From a bacterium (GTDB taxonomy: Bacteria > Patescibacteriota > Minisyncoccia > UBA6257 > UBA9933), in contig JAJZBA010000005.1 of NCBI GenBank assembly GCA_021799155.1, positions 1 to 15,964 on the forward strand: a DNA stretch of 15,964 nt, written 5' to 3'. The notes beneath the pieces are model-generated. The model saw only the letters and a program-made list of their open reading frames with translations. It made no database searches and was not told the DNA's origin. Below, in pieces: positions 1-6,378 of this stretch. Positions within the stretch are counted from its first letter, which is position 1, and the number at the start of each line of letters is the position of its first letter. The position numbers and the translations under genes are program-made.

Positions 1-473
1 GCAACGTTTTTAAAAGTTGCCATTAATTGGATTCCGCAAACCGAACAAATCAAACGATTGCTATTTCTTTTAATTGAATTTTGAGCGGAAATATCGATGT
101 TAAAAATAAAAATATTTTTTTTGCCGTAATACTTTTCCAAAATGCTTACTAAGCCCTTTTGTTTATGATCGCCGAAAGCTTCGTAAAAAGTTCGAGGAGA
201 ACCGCTGAAAACAATACCGAAACCGGCCTCCGCCAGTTTTTTAGTTTTTTCGCCGACGATTTTTAACACCCAATCAGGCGTGCATAAAGCACCGGAATCA
301 AATAATTTTCGTTCACGTTGAATAATTTTATCTTTTTTGTTGGCCGGATTGTGAACGACCTGTTCAATGTATCTTCCGGTATCAAAATGAATCAAGCCAA
401 GTTTATCTGCTAAAAGTTTTGCCTGAGTTCCTTTTCCGGAACCGGGAGGACCATACATTATAACTACTAACAT
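1..473 (-). CDS. adk: Divergent adenylate kinase / nucleoside monophosphate kinase, 3' end off the window
   Basis: Partial gene, 157 codons visible from the ATG at 473; the C-terminus lies beyond base 1. Adenylate kinases convert ATP + AMP to 2 ADP in the cytoplasm, and adk classically follows secY, as here. The P-loop GPPGSGKGTQ is at residues 8-17. The LID starts near residue 140 with a Cys-x2-Cys pair (ICSVCG), as in zinc-binding Adk. The AMP site is unusual: the family's STGD-x2-R is DTGRYIE (about residues 31-37), so the AMP-binding Arg is replaced, and DGFPRT is SGSPRT (90-95), keeping the Arg but losing the Asp and Phe. Kinase fold and ATP site are clear; whether AMP is the true acceptor is less so. 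The spacer to secY is repeat-filled and has no Shine-Dalgarno. Confidence 0.85.
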   Translation of the reverse strand, partial: MLVVIMYGPPGSGKGTQAKLLADKLGLIHFDTGRYIEQVVHNPANKKDKIIQRERKLFDSGALCTPDWVLKIVGEKTKKLAEAGFGIVFSGSPRTFYEAFGDHKQKGLVSILEKYYGKKNIFIFNIDISAQNSIKRNSNRLICSVCGIQLMATFKNV

Positions 474-480
474 TTAATTG

Positions 481-546
481 ATGACTTACAACTTACGACC
501 TACAACAATATTATCGTCGTTAGTCGTTAATTGTTAGTCGTTAGTT
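481..546. repeat. Heptad-phased inverted repeat, family A copy 1 (secY-adk junction)
   Basis: The left arm has 7-nt units (gacttac, aacttac, gacctac); the right arm has gtcgtta, gtcgtta, attgtta, gtcgtta. The arms are near-complementary. It fills the spacer between adk and secY. Related copies are at 1814-1870 and 13485-13566. Confidence 0.8.
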
Positions 547-1813
547 AAATCTCTTCATATTCTCTCATTACCAACTGCGAATTAATTTGCCTGATAGTTT
601 CCAAAGCCACCGAGACGACGATTAAAAGCGCCGTGCCGCCAATGGTCAAAATTGCGACACCGGTAATCATCCGAGTTAGATTAGGCAAAATAGCAATAAG
701 CCCCAAAAAAATCGCTCCGGAAAGAGTTAAACGGCTGATAATTTTAGAAAGAAATTCCGAGGTGGAATCACCCGGCCTAATGCCGGCGATAAAGCCGCCG
801 GCACGCTGAAGATTCTTAGAAATTTCTTTAGGATCAAAGGTGACGGCCGTGTAAAAATAAGTGAAAATCACCACCAATCCGAAATAAATCAAACTGTAAA
901 GATACTGATTGTTAAAAAAAACATTCACCCAATCATTGAGCTTTAAAGACAAATCTTTGGAGAAAATCGAAACCGCCTGAGCAAAAAATTGAGGAAAAAG
1001 TAAAATGGAAATCGCGAAAATAATCGGAATCACGCCGGCCTGATTAACTTTAAGCGGCAGATAACTAGTAGCGCCACCGTACATTTTCATTCCCCTGACG
1101 CGCTTGGCGTAAGCAATGGGAATTTTTCTTTCTCCTTCGTTTATATAAACCACTCCGGCAACAACTAAAACCGCCACAACAACAAAAACAATATAAGTTG
1201 GCAAAGTTTCCGGCGTATAAGTTTGAAACGCTTTATAAATCATTGCCGGCAACCCGCTAACAATACCGGCAAAAATGATAAGCGAGATGCCGTTGCCAAT
1301 TTTCTGTTCGGTAATCAATTCGCCAAGCCAAACCAAAATCATACTGCCGGCCGTGATAACAATCACGTTTCTTATTAAATCAAACGTTTCCAACGCCGGC
1401 ATAACATTCTGAGAAATCAATAGATTCAAAAATCCATAAGCCTGAAGAGCGGCCAAAGGAACGGTAAGATAACGGGAGTATCTGTTGAATTTCGCCCGAC
1501 CGATGGCGCCTTCTTCGTAATACATCGCTTTTAATTTCGGAAAAATCATCGTTAAAAGCTGCATAATAATGGTGGCGGTAATATAAGGAGCCACTCCCAG
1601 CATAACAATCGATAAGTTGCTCAGCGCTCCGCCGGAAAAAATGTTTAAGAAACCGAATAATTGGCTGGACGAGAAAAATTCCTTAAGACGTAAAACGTCA
1701 ATGCCGGGAATCGGGAGAGCGGCTAAAGCCCTAAATGAAAGCAACAAAAAAGCGACTGTTAAAATTTTATTGCGAAGGTCGGGGATTTTAAAAATCTGAA
1801 GAATTTTTGACAT
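545..1813 (-). CDS. secY: Protein translocase subunit SecY
   Basis: 422-residue channel subunit of the Sec translocon in the inner membrane, which with SecE and SecG exports unfolded proteins and inserts membrane proteins. Length is normal. By eye it has about ten hydrophobic segments, starting near residues 17-33. Family landmarks are the N-terminal amphipathic stretch, the periplasmic plug region after ALPIPGID, the GVAPYITATIIMQLL segment near residues 73-87, and basic cytoplasmic loops including RKIPIAYAKRVRG near 228-240. It sits between rplO and adk, the standard spc-operon order. The ATG at 1813 directly abuts a family A repeat and has no Shine-Dalgarno. The C-terminus (REYEEI) is short and acidic. 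Confidence 0.97.
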   Translation of the reverse strand: MSKILQIFKIPDLRNKILTVAFLLLSFRALAALPIPGIDVLRLKEFFSSSQLFGFLNIFSGGALSNLSIVMLGVAPYITATIIMQLLTMIFPKLKAMYYEEGAIGRAKFNRYSRYLTVPLAALQAYGFLNLLISQNVMPALETFDLIRNVIVITAGSMILVWLGELITEQKIGNGISLIIFAGIVSGLPAMIYKAFQTYTPETLPTYIVFVVVAVLVVAGVVYINEGERKIPIAYAKRVRGMKMYGGATSYLPLKVNQAGVIPIIFAISILLFPQFFAQAVSIFSKDLSLKLNDWVNVFFNNQYLYSLIYFGLVVIFTYFYTAVTFDPKEISKNLQRAGGFIAGIRPGDSTSEFLSKIISRLTLSGAIFLGLIAILPNLTRMITGVAILTIGGTALLIVVSVALETIRQINSQLVMREYEEI

Positions 1814-1870
1814 ACGACTTACGACTTACGACTAACAACCGTTGTAGGTCGTTAGTCGTTGGTCGTTAGT
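1814..1870. repeat. Heptad-phased inverted repeat, family A copy 2 (rplO-secY junction)
   Basis: The left arm repeats cgactta twice, then cgactaa; the right arm is gtcgtta, gtcgttg, gtcgtta. The element fills the spacer from the rplO stop codon to the secY ATG, touching both. In RNA it would form an imperfect hairpin of about 55 nt. Confidence 0.85.
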
Positions 1871-2289
1871 TATTTTACACTGCCGCCGGCGCTTTCAATT
1901 TTTTTCTTGGCGCTTTCCGAAATTTTTATTCCTTCGATTTTAAACGGCTTTTTAATTTCGCCGTTTGCCAAGATTTTAATATTTTTATCGGTTTTTTTAA
2001 TTAAGCCGGCCTGAAACAGTGTCTCTTTGTTAATTATATCGCCTTTAATCTTTTTTTCTAAATCAGAAAGATTTAAAACCGCCGGTTTCCGTTTAAGCGG
2101 CTTGAATTTGTACCCTCTTAGTTTCGGCAAACGCTGAATTAAATCCCTTTCAGCCGGACGAATGCGATGTCCGGCCCTGGCTTTCTGGCCTTTCTGTCCT
2201 TTGCCGGAATAAGTGCCGCGCTTACCGCCTCTTCCTATTCGTTTCTTATTCTTTGATTTAATTGTTGGTTGAAGTTGGTGTAGTTGCAT
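1870..2289 (-). CDS. rplO: Large subunit ribosomal protein uL15
   Basis: 139-residue uL15 of the 50S subunit. The glycine/lysine-rich N-terminal extension that threads into 23S rRNA is clear (RIGRGGKRGTYSGKGQKGQ, about residues 17-35), followed by RLPKLRGYKFKP and the globular C-terminal part ending in SAKKKIESAGGSVK. Length is close to the bacterial norm of about 145. The next gene upstream is rpsE; rpmD, which usually lies between them, is absent and its place is taken by a repeat. The ATG at 2289 has only A/T-rich sequence before it. Confidence 0.97.
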   Translation of the reverse strand: MQLHQLQPTIKSKNKKRIGRGGKRGTYSGKGQKGQKARAGHRIRPAERDLIQRLPKLRGYKFKPLKRKPAVLNLSDLEKKIKGDIINKETLFQAGLIKKTDKNIKILANGEIKKPFKIEGIKISESAKKKIESAGGSVK

Positions 2290-2298
2290 AAAATGATT

Positions 2299-2432
2299 AA
2301 ATCCGAAATTCGAATATCGAAATTCGAAACAGTATCTAAATTCTAAATTTAAATGTTAAAAATTCGTGTTTTGAATTTTGGATTTAATTATTTGAATTTG
2401 TTTCGTGTTTCGGATTTCGTACTTCGGATTTT
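2299..2432. repeat. Heptad-phased inverted repeat, family C copy 1 (rpsE end and rpsE-rplO spacer)
   Basis: The outer left arm reads as 7-nt units aaatccg, aaattcg, aatatcg, aaattcg; the outer right arm as gtttcgt, gtttcgg, atttcgt, acttcgg. A less regular A/T-rich inverted core separates them. The right arm overlaps the last 15 or so rpsE codons and its stop. A second copy is at 12134-12262. Confidence 0.87.
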
Positions 2433-2872
2433 AATTTCTTCAGCGCTTCCATCGTTGCCAACGCGTTAGTTAATTTATTTTTCGTTTTTCCCAAACATTT
2501 TGCCGTCGCATCTCTGACACCGGCCAAAAGCAACACCTGTCTGACGGCGCCGCCGGCTTTAAGGCCGTGGCCGGATTTAGCGGGTTTAACGATTACTTTA
2601 GCGGCGCTGAATTTCGCTTCTGTTTCATGAGGTATTGTTTTGGCGTTAAGTGCTACTGTTATTAATCGTTTTTTAGCGTTTGTCTTTGCTTTATCAACGG
2701 CTTGAGCAACATCCAATCCTTTAGCGATTCCCACACCAACCCTTCCTTTTTCATCGCCAATAACAACGGTTGCTCGAAACCGAAACCGTTTTCCGCCGGC
2801 AACCACACGGGTTACTCTTCTTAAATCAAGAACTTTTTCTTTATATTCGGATTTTGGTTTTCTTTCCATCAT
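2384..2872 (-). CDS. rpsE: Small subunit ribosomal protein uS5
   Basis: 162-residue uS5, a 30S protein at the mRNA entry side that contributes to decoding accuracy. The N-terminal double-stranded RNA-binding-like domain is clear (RRVTRVVAGGKRFRFRATVVIGD, about residues 18-40, then GRVGVGIAKG), and the C-terminal domain follows (GHGLKAGGAVRQVLLLAGVRD). The last 15 or so residues (SEVRNPKHETNSNN) do not resemble uS5: they are the translation of the family C repeat that begins inside the gene, so the tail is probably repeat-derived. Two ATGs are adjacent at the start (Met-Met); the second may be the real one. Confidence 0.97.
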   Translation of the reverse strand: MMERKPKSEYKEKVLDLRRVTRVVAGGKRFRFRATVVIGDEKGRVGVGIAKGLDVAQAVDKAKTNAKKRLITVALNAKTIPHETEAKFSAAKVIVKPAKSGHGLKAGGAVRQVLLLAGVRDATAKCLGKTKNKLTNALATMEALKKLKSEVRNPKHETNSNN

Positions 2873-2887
2873 AATAATTTAATAAAT

Positions 2888-2940
2888 ATCAAAATGCAAA
2901 ACAACTCCGATCGCGAAATAACTAAATTTTGCATTTTGAT
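2888..2940. repeat. Perfect 14-bp inverted repeat (rplR-rpsE junction)
   Basis: Arms atcaaaatgcaaaa (2888-2901) and ttttgcattttgat (2927-2940) are perfectly complementary with a 25-nt spacer. The hairpin lies in the 88-nt spacer and is followed in the transcript by the rpsE start. It is unrelated in sequence to families A, B and C. Confidence 0.85.
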
Positions 2941-2960
2941 TTTTGATTTTTAAATTTTAT

Positions 2961-3326
2961 TTATAATTCCAAGCCTTCTTTTCTCGCCCCTTCGGCGACT
3001 GCTTTAATTCGACCGTGATATTTATACCAACTTCTATCAAAAACCGCTTTTTTAATACCTTTCTCAGCGGCTTTTTTAGCAATCAACTCTCCTAATTGTT
3101 CTGCTAATTTTTGTTTTGTTATTGATTGTTTATCGTTAATTGTTAGTTCCTTTGTTGACGCACTAACTATAGTTTTTCCTTCTTCATCATTAATCAACTG
3201 GACATAAGTATAACGATTGGAACGAAAAACTGAAAGTCGCGGCCGCTCCGAAGTGCCGAATATTTTAGCGCGAGTCCTGCGCTGCCTTCTAATTCTTATT
3301 TTGTTTAATACTTTTCTGGAATTCAT
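2961..3326 (-). CDS. rplR: Large subunit ribosomal protein uL18
   Basis: 121-residue uL18, the 5S rRNA-binding protein of the central protuberance, which works with uL5. Length matches the bacterial norm. Motifs: basic N-terminus RIRRQRRTRAKIFGTSERPRLSVFRSNRYTY split here as residues 11-19 and 28-41, VSASTKE near 53-59, and the C-terminal FDRSWYKYHGRIKAVAEGARKEGLEL region. It follows rplF with 9 nt between the genes, so the two are probably translationally coupled. The spacer toward rpsE carries a perfect 14-bp hairpin. Confidence 0.97.
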   Translation of the reverse strand: MNSRKVLNKIRIRRQRRTRAKIFGTSERPRLSVFRSNRYTYVQLINDEEGKTIVSASTKELTINDKQSITKQKLAEQLGELIAKKAAEKGIKKAVFDRSWYKYHGRIKAVAEGARKEGLEL

Positions 3327-3335
3327 AACTTTTAA

Positions 3336-3881
3336 CTACTTGGTGGCTCCGGCCACCTTCTTGCCGGCTTTTCGACGAATTATTTCACCCTGATACTTAA
3401 TACCTTTGCCCTTGTACGGCTCCGGTTTTTTAATCGCCCTGATTTTGGCGGCTGTTTCTCCCACCAAAGCCTTATCAATTCCCGAAACCGTAATGACGTT
3501 TTTATCAACGGAAACCTTAACGCCTTCTGGAGGAATAAATTTTACCGGGTGAGAATAGCCGACGTTTAAAACTAGATTATTGCCTTCCATACTTGCTCGA
3601 TAACCGATGCCCTCAATTTCCAGTTTTTTTTGAAATCCGGAAGTTATTCCGATAATCGCGTTATTAACAAGAGCTCTTATTGTTCCCCAGTTTGCCACCG
3701 CCTGTTTGGAATTGCTTTCCGGACTGAACAAAACAGTCTTATCTTTTATTTCGGTTTTTATAAAAGGGAGAGTTTTTATTTTTAAAATATTATCGCCGCT
3801 TTTTAATTCCAAAAAACCGCCGTTTATTTCAACGCTTACATTGTCGGGAATAATGATGGGTTTTTTTCCAATTTTACTCAT
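3336..3881 (-). CDS. rplF: Large subunit ribosomal protein uL6
   Basis: 181-residue uL6 of the 50S subunit, near the factor-binding site and the base of the L7/L12 stalk. It shows MSKIGKKPIIIP at the N-terminus, two tandem uL6 domains, and the signature KPEPYKGKGIKYQGE near residues 152-166, followed by RRKAGKKVAGATK. Length is normal. Upstream of the ATG at 3881 is AGGAAG about 12 nt away, one of the few sequences here faintly like a Shine-Dalgarno, but too distant to be convincing. The rpsH-rplF spacer is filled by a family B repeat. Confidence 0.97.
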   Translation of the reverse strand: MSKIGKKPIIIPDNVSVEINGGFLELKSGDNILKIKTLPFIKTEIKDKTVLFSPESNSKQAVANWGTIRALVNNAIIGITSGFQKKLEIEGIGYRASMEGNNLVLNVGYSHPVKFIPPEGVKVSVDKNVITVSGIDKALVGETAAKIRAIKKPEPYKGKGIKYQGEIIRRKAGKKVAGATK

Positions 3882-3897
3882 CGCTTTGCGTTTCTTC

Positions 3898-3974
3898 CTA
3901 CTAATTTACGAATTTTTACCAATATTACCAATATAATATATTAGTAAAATTAGTAATGATTAGTACATTAGTAG
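3898..3974. repeat. Inverted repeat, family B copy 1 (rplF-rpsH junction)
   Basis: It begins ctactaat and ends attagtag (perfect terminal complement). The right half repeats attagta at about 9-nt spacing. It fills most of the 97-nt spacer. Copies 2 and 3 are at 4371-4448 and 13986-14054. Confidence 0.85.
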
Positions 3975-3978
3975 AGTT

Positions 3979-4359
3979 TTACCATATCTTAAAAAGCGCT
4001 TCGCCGCCGACTTTCAGTTTTTTCGCCTCCTTACCGGTTAAAATTCCTTTCGGGGTTGAAATAACAAAAAGGCCGTAGCCGCGCCTGACCGGTTTTATCT
4101 CTTTATAACCGATATAAATCCGGCGCGACGGTTTGCTGAAAAATTTAACTCCGCTTATCGCTCCTTCTCCATTTTCATAATTTAATTCCGCCTCTAAGAC
4201 GCGTTTTGCTCCTTTCCCTTTTTTTTCAAAATCTTTAATATAATTGCTTTCTTTTAAAATCTCCAATATTCTTTCGTCTTTTTTAGAATAAGGAACTTTA
4301 ATCGCATCTTTCTTTACATCCTGAGCATTTTTAATTTTTATCAATAAATCTATATACAT
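3979..4359 (-). CDS. rpsH: Small subunit ribosomal protein uS8
   Basis: 126-residue uS8, a primary 16S rRNA-binding protein of the 30S platform and, in other bacteria, the translational repressor of the spc operon. N-terminal MYIDLLIKIKNAQ matches the usual DPIADMLTRIRNA helix in slightly shortened form. The C-terminal signature is clear: GYGLFVISTPKGILTGKEAKK near residues 94-114 and the ending GGEALFKIW. Family B repeats flank the gene on both sides. I saw no obvious copy of the uS8-binding rRNA mimic, but did not fold the mRNA. Confidence 0.96.
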   Translation of the reverse strand: MYIDLLIKIKNAQDVKKDAIKVPYSKKDERILEILKESNYIKDFEKKGKGAKRVLEAELNYENGEGAISGVKFFSKPSRRIYIGYKEIKPVRRGYGLFVISTPKGILTGKEAKKLKVGGEALFKIW

Positions 4360-4370
4360 ATTTTCTTAAT

Positions 4371-4448
4371 TACTAATTTACGAATTTTTACCAATATTAC
4401 CAATCTTAATATTTATTAGTAATATCGTAGCGATTAGTATATTAGTAG
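4371..4448. repeat. Inverted repeat, family B copy 2 (rpsN-rpsH junction)
   Basis: It shares tactaatttacgaattttta with copy 1 at its left end and ends attagtag. It fills most of the 94-nt spacer between the rpsN stop and the rpsH ATG. The centre is more diverged than the ends. Confidence 0.82.
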
Positions 4449-4453
4449 GGTTT

Positions 4454-4639
4454 TTACCAACTGGCTTTTTTAACTCCCGGAATTTCTCCTTGCGACGCCA
4501 TTTCCCGAAAACAAATTCTGCATACTCCAAAAGCCCGAAGATAACCTCTTTTTCGACCGCACTTAAAACAACGCCTTACCGCTCTGGTGGAATATTTTGG
4601 CTTTTTCTTTGCTCTAGCTATTACTGATGTTTTTGCCAT
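4454..4639 (-). CDS. rpsN: Small subunit ribosomal protein uS14, zinc-binding type
   Basis: 61-residue uS14 of the zinc (C+) type, often called RpsZ or RpsNA, in the 30S head. The four zinc ligands are Cys24, Cys27, Cys40 and Cys43 (CFKC and CRIC), and the C-terminus GEIPGVKKASW is typical. I chose the ATG at 4639 (MAKTSVIARAKKKP) because it gives the canonical 61-residue protein. An in-frame ATG at 4678 would add 13 residues (MINDSCFALCRTI) read from a hairpin repeat and unlike any uS14. Confidence 0.96.
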   Translation of the reverse strand: MAKTSVIARAKKKPKYSTRAVRRCFKCGRKRGYLRAFGVCRICFREMASQGEIPGVKKASW

Positions 4640-4649
4640 AATTGTTCGG

Positions 4650-4708
4650 CAAAGCGCAAAGCACGAATCGTTAATCATGAATTTTAACGATTTGCGATTT
4701 GCGATTTG
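4650..4708. repeat. Heptad-phased inverted repeat, family E (rplE-rpsN junction)
   Basis: The right arm (4686-4708) has gatttgc, gatttgc, gatttgt in tandem. The left arm (4650-4672) is its complement at about 19 of 23 positions. It runs from the base after the rplE stop to 11 nt before the rpsN ATG, with a 13-nt loop. No second copy is seen in the window. Confidence 0.8.
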
Positions 4709-5191
4709 TTAATGCTTTAACGGTATTCCCATCTGCCGATAAATTTCTATCGCTTCTTCTTTGTTTTTCGCTTTACTTACGATACTAATTTCCAATCCAA
4801 AGTCAAATTTCACGACTTCCGGATTAATTTCCGGAAAAACCGTTTGCTCTTTAAAACCGATTGATAAATTGCCGTTAGAATCGATATTTTTTAAACTAAT
4901 TCCTTGAAAATCTCTTATTCTGGGAAGCGTAATATTTATTAATTTAGTTAAAAAATCGGCCATTTTTTTGCGCCGGAGAGTGGTTTTTAATCCGACAACC
5001 TGGCCCGCTCTCATTTTGAAACCGGCAATGGATTTTTTCGCCTTACAAATCATCGGTTTCTGACCGGTGATTAAAGAAATATCCCTTATTAATTCCGGTA
5101 AAATCTTTTCTTCAAAATTCGGCTGTTGAGAAAGTCTTCCAATGCCGGCATTAATTACTATTTTGCCAATTTTATTAAAATTTTTGAACAT
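4709..5191 (-). CDS. rplE: Large subunit ribosomal protein uL5
   Basis: 160-residue uL5, which binds 5S rRNA and the P-site tRNA region in the central protuberance. Recognised by KIVINAGIG (about residues 10-18), LITGQKPMICKAKKSIAGFKMRAG (split: LITGQ near 41, KAKKSIAGFKMR near 50-61), LRRKKMADFLTKLI, LPRIRDFQG near 108-116 and FPEI. It lacks about 20 N-terminal residues found in the 179-residue E. coli protein. There is no room for them: rplX ends 20 nt upstream of the ATG at 5191. The shortening is therefore real or fixed by gene packing. Confidence 0.96.
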   Translation of the reverse strand: MFKNFNKIGKIVINAGIGRLSQQPNFEEKILPELIRDISLITGQKPMICKAKKSIAGFKMRAGQVVGLKTTLRRKKMADFLTKLINITLPRIRDFQGISLKNIDSNGNLSIGFKEQTVFPEINPEVVKFDFGLEISIVSKAKNKEEAIEIYRQMGIPLKH

Positions 5192-5211
5192 AGTGAAAAA
5201 ATTTTATCATT

Positions 5212-5523
5212 TTATTCGCGTAGAGTGGCGGAACATTTTTTGCATATTCTTGATTTTTTCTCTCCGTCGAAACGGCTTCCAACTCTCACCGTTTTTGCGC
5301 AATTTGGACAAACAATCATAACATTTGAAACGTCAAGCGGCCGCGGTACCAAAACCGTCTGTCCTTTTTCACCCTGTTTTTTCGGCCGGACACGTTTTTT
5401 GTACAAATTTAATCCCTCAACCAAGATTTTTTTCTCCTTCGGAAAAACTTTTAACACCTTGCCGCTTTTGCCGCTGTCTTTGCCAACGATTATTTTAACT
5501 GTATCATTTTTTTTAATTCGCAT
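5212..5523 (-). CDS. rplX: Large subunit ribosomal protein uL24
   Basis: 103-residue uL24, an early 50S assembly protein near the exit tunnel. The KOW motif is at the N-terminus (MRIKKNDTVKIIVGKDSGKSGKVLKVFP, split across residues 1-14 and 15-28), followed by LVEGLNLYKKRVRP near 35-48 and the C-terminal CPNCAKTVRVG and CKKCSATLR. The two Cys-x2-Cys pairs (residues near 73-76 and 94-97) could bind zinc, as in several bacterial uL24 proteins. Gene order rplN-rplX-rplE is canonical. Confidence 0.97.
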   Translation of the reverse strand: MRIKKNDTVKIIVGKDSGKSGKVLKVFPKEKKILVEGLNLYKKRVRPKKQGEKGQTVLVPRPLDVSNVMIVCPNCAKTVRVGSRFDGEKKSRICKKCSATLRE

Positions 5524-5566
5524 ATTTGCATTATTTATTTAATATTCGCATTATTAACGATTACTC

Positions 5567-5935
5567 TTACACGATTTCTTCCGCCATTGTCGCTATTTTT
5601 TCAAATCCTTTTTCTTTAATTTCTCTGGGAATCGGACCGAAAATTCTTGTCGCTCTCGGTTCTTTTTTGGCGTCAATCAAAACCGCCGCGTTTTCATCAA
5701 AACGAATATAAGAGCCGTCCGAACGTTTGAGCGCCTTTTTTTGTCTAACAATTACCGCTCTAACAATGTCTTTTTTCTTAATCGCTTTTCGGGGTTCGGC
5801 TTTTTGAACCGAAGCGACGATAATATCGCCGACTTCCGCGTAGCGGCGCCGAGTGCCTCCCAAAACCCGAAAACAACGGATAATTTTTGCTCCGCTATTG
5901 TCCGCAGTTTTTAATATGCTTCTTTCTTGAATCAT
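5567..5935 (-). CDS. rplN: Large subunit ribosomal protein uL14
   Basis: 122-residue uL14, exactly the usual length, lying at the 30S-50S interface. The N-terminus is MIQERSILKTADNSGAKIIR, followed by VLGGTRRRYAEVGDIIVASVQ. The conserved RSDGSYIRFDENAAVLID segment is near residues 71-88, and RIFGPIPREIKEKGFEKIATMAEEIV closes the protein in the typical way. It begins 2 nt after the rpsQ stop codon, so coupled translation is likely. Confidence 0.98.
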   Translation of the reverse strand: MIQERSILKTADNSGAKIIRCFRVLGGTRRRYAEVGDIIVASVQKAEPRKAIKKKDIVRAVIVRQKKALKRSDGSYIRFDENAAVLIDAKKEPRATRIFGPIPREIKEKGFEKIATMAEEIV

Positions 5936-5937
5936 AA

Positions 5938-6165
5938 TTATAATTTACCGATTATTATCCATCGCTTTTCTTTGGATAACGGCCTCGTTTCTTTAATAAC
6001 AACCTTGTCGCCGGTTTTATATTCGTTGTTCTCATCATGCGCCTTAAATCTCCGCGTCACTTTGTAATATTTCTGATAACGCGGGTGTTTTTTAAGACGC
6101 GTTACAGCAACAACGCGCGTTTTATTCATTTTATCGGAAACTATGATTCCTTCTAATTTTCTCAT
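5938..6165 (-). CDS. rpsQ: Small subunit ribosomal protein uS17
   Basis: 75-residue uS17, a primary 16S rRNA-binding protein with an OB fold. Motifs: LEGIIVSDKMNKTRVVAV near residues 4-21, HPRYQKYYKVTRRFKAHDE near 27-45, and the ending GDKVVIKETRPLSKEKRW (near 53-70). Slightly shorter than the E. coli protein (84) but the core is complete. It lies between rpmC and rplN with spacers of 18 and 2 nt. Confidence 0.97.
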   Translation of the reverse strand: MRKLEGIIVSDKMNKTRVVAVTRLKKHPRYQKYYKVTRRFKAHDENNEYKTGDKVVIKETRPLSKEKRWIIIGKL

Positions 6166-6183
6166 ATATTTGTAATATTGGTG

Positions 6184-6378
6184 TTAATTCGTTGTCCGTA
6201 TAATAGTTAATATTCTCGCAATCGTCTTTTTTATTTTTTTTATTTCTTTGACGTTTTTAACCTTGCCTTGCGCCAAATCAAATTTTAATCCTCTTAATTT
6301 TTCGCGATAATCGGCCAAATCTTTTTGAAGCTCCGGCAAAGATTTATTTTTAAATTGTTGAAATTCGGTTTTTTTCAT
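6184..6378 (-). CDS. rpmC: Large subunit ribosomal protein uL29
   Basis: 64-residue uL29, a two-helix protein at the tunnel exit and part of the docking site for trigger factor and SRP. It has the LPELQKDLADYREKLRGLKFDLAQGKVKNV core split over residues 14-28 and 29-43, and ends KKTIARILTIIRT, as the family does. Its ATG overlaps the rplP TGA stop (ATGA, 4 nt), which indicates translational coupling. Confidence 0.97.
   Translation of the reverse strand: MKKTEFQQFKNKSLPELQKDLADYREKLRGLKFDLAQGKVKNVKEIKKIKKTIARILTIIRTTN

Noticed and set aside
481..546. CRISPR-like array from tandem short repeats
   Set aside because: Units are 7 nt without unique spacers and form inverted arms; nothing resembles CRISPR repeats or cas genes.
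3118..3150. Family A-like heptads inside rplR
   Set aside because: A 15-nt match to the 481-546 repeat is present, but uL18 shows no insertion relative to E. coli length in this segment, so chance in A/T-rich coding DNA is simpler.
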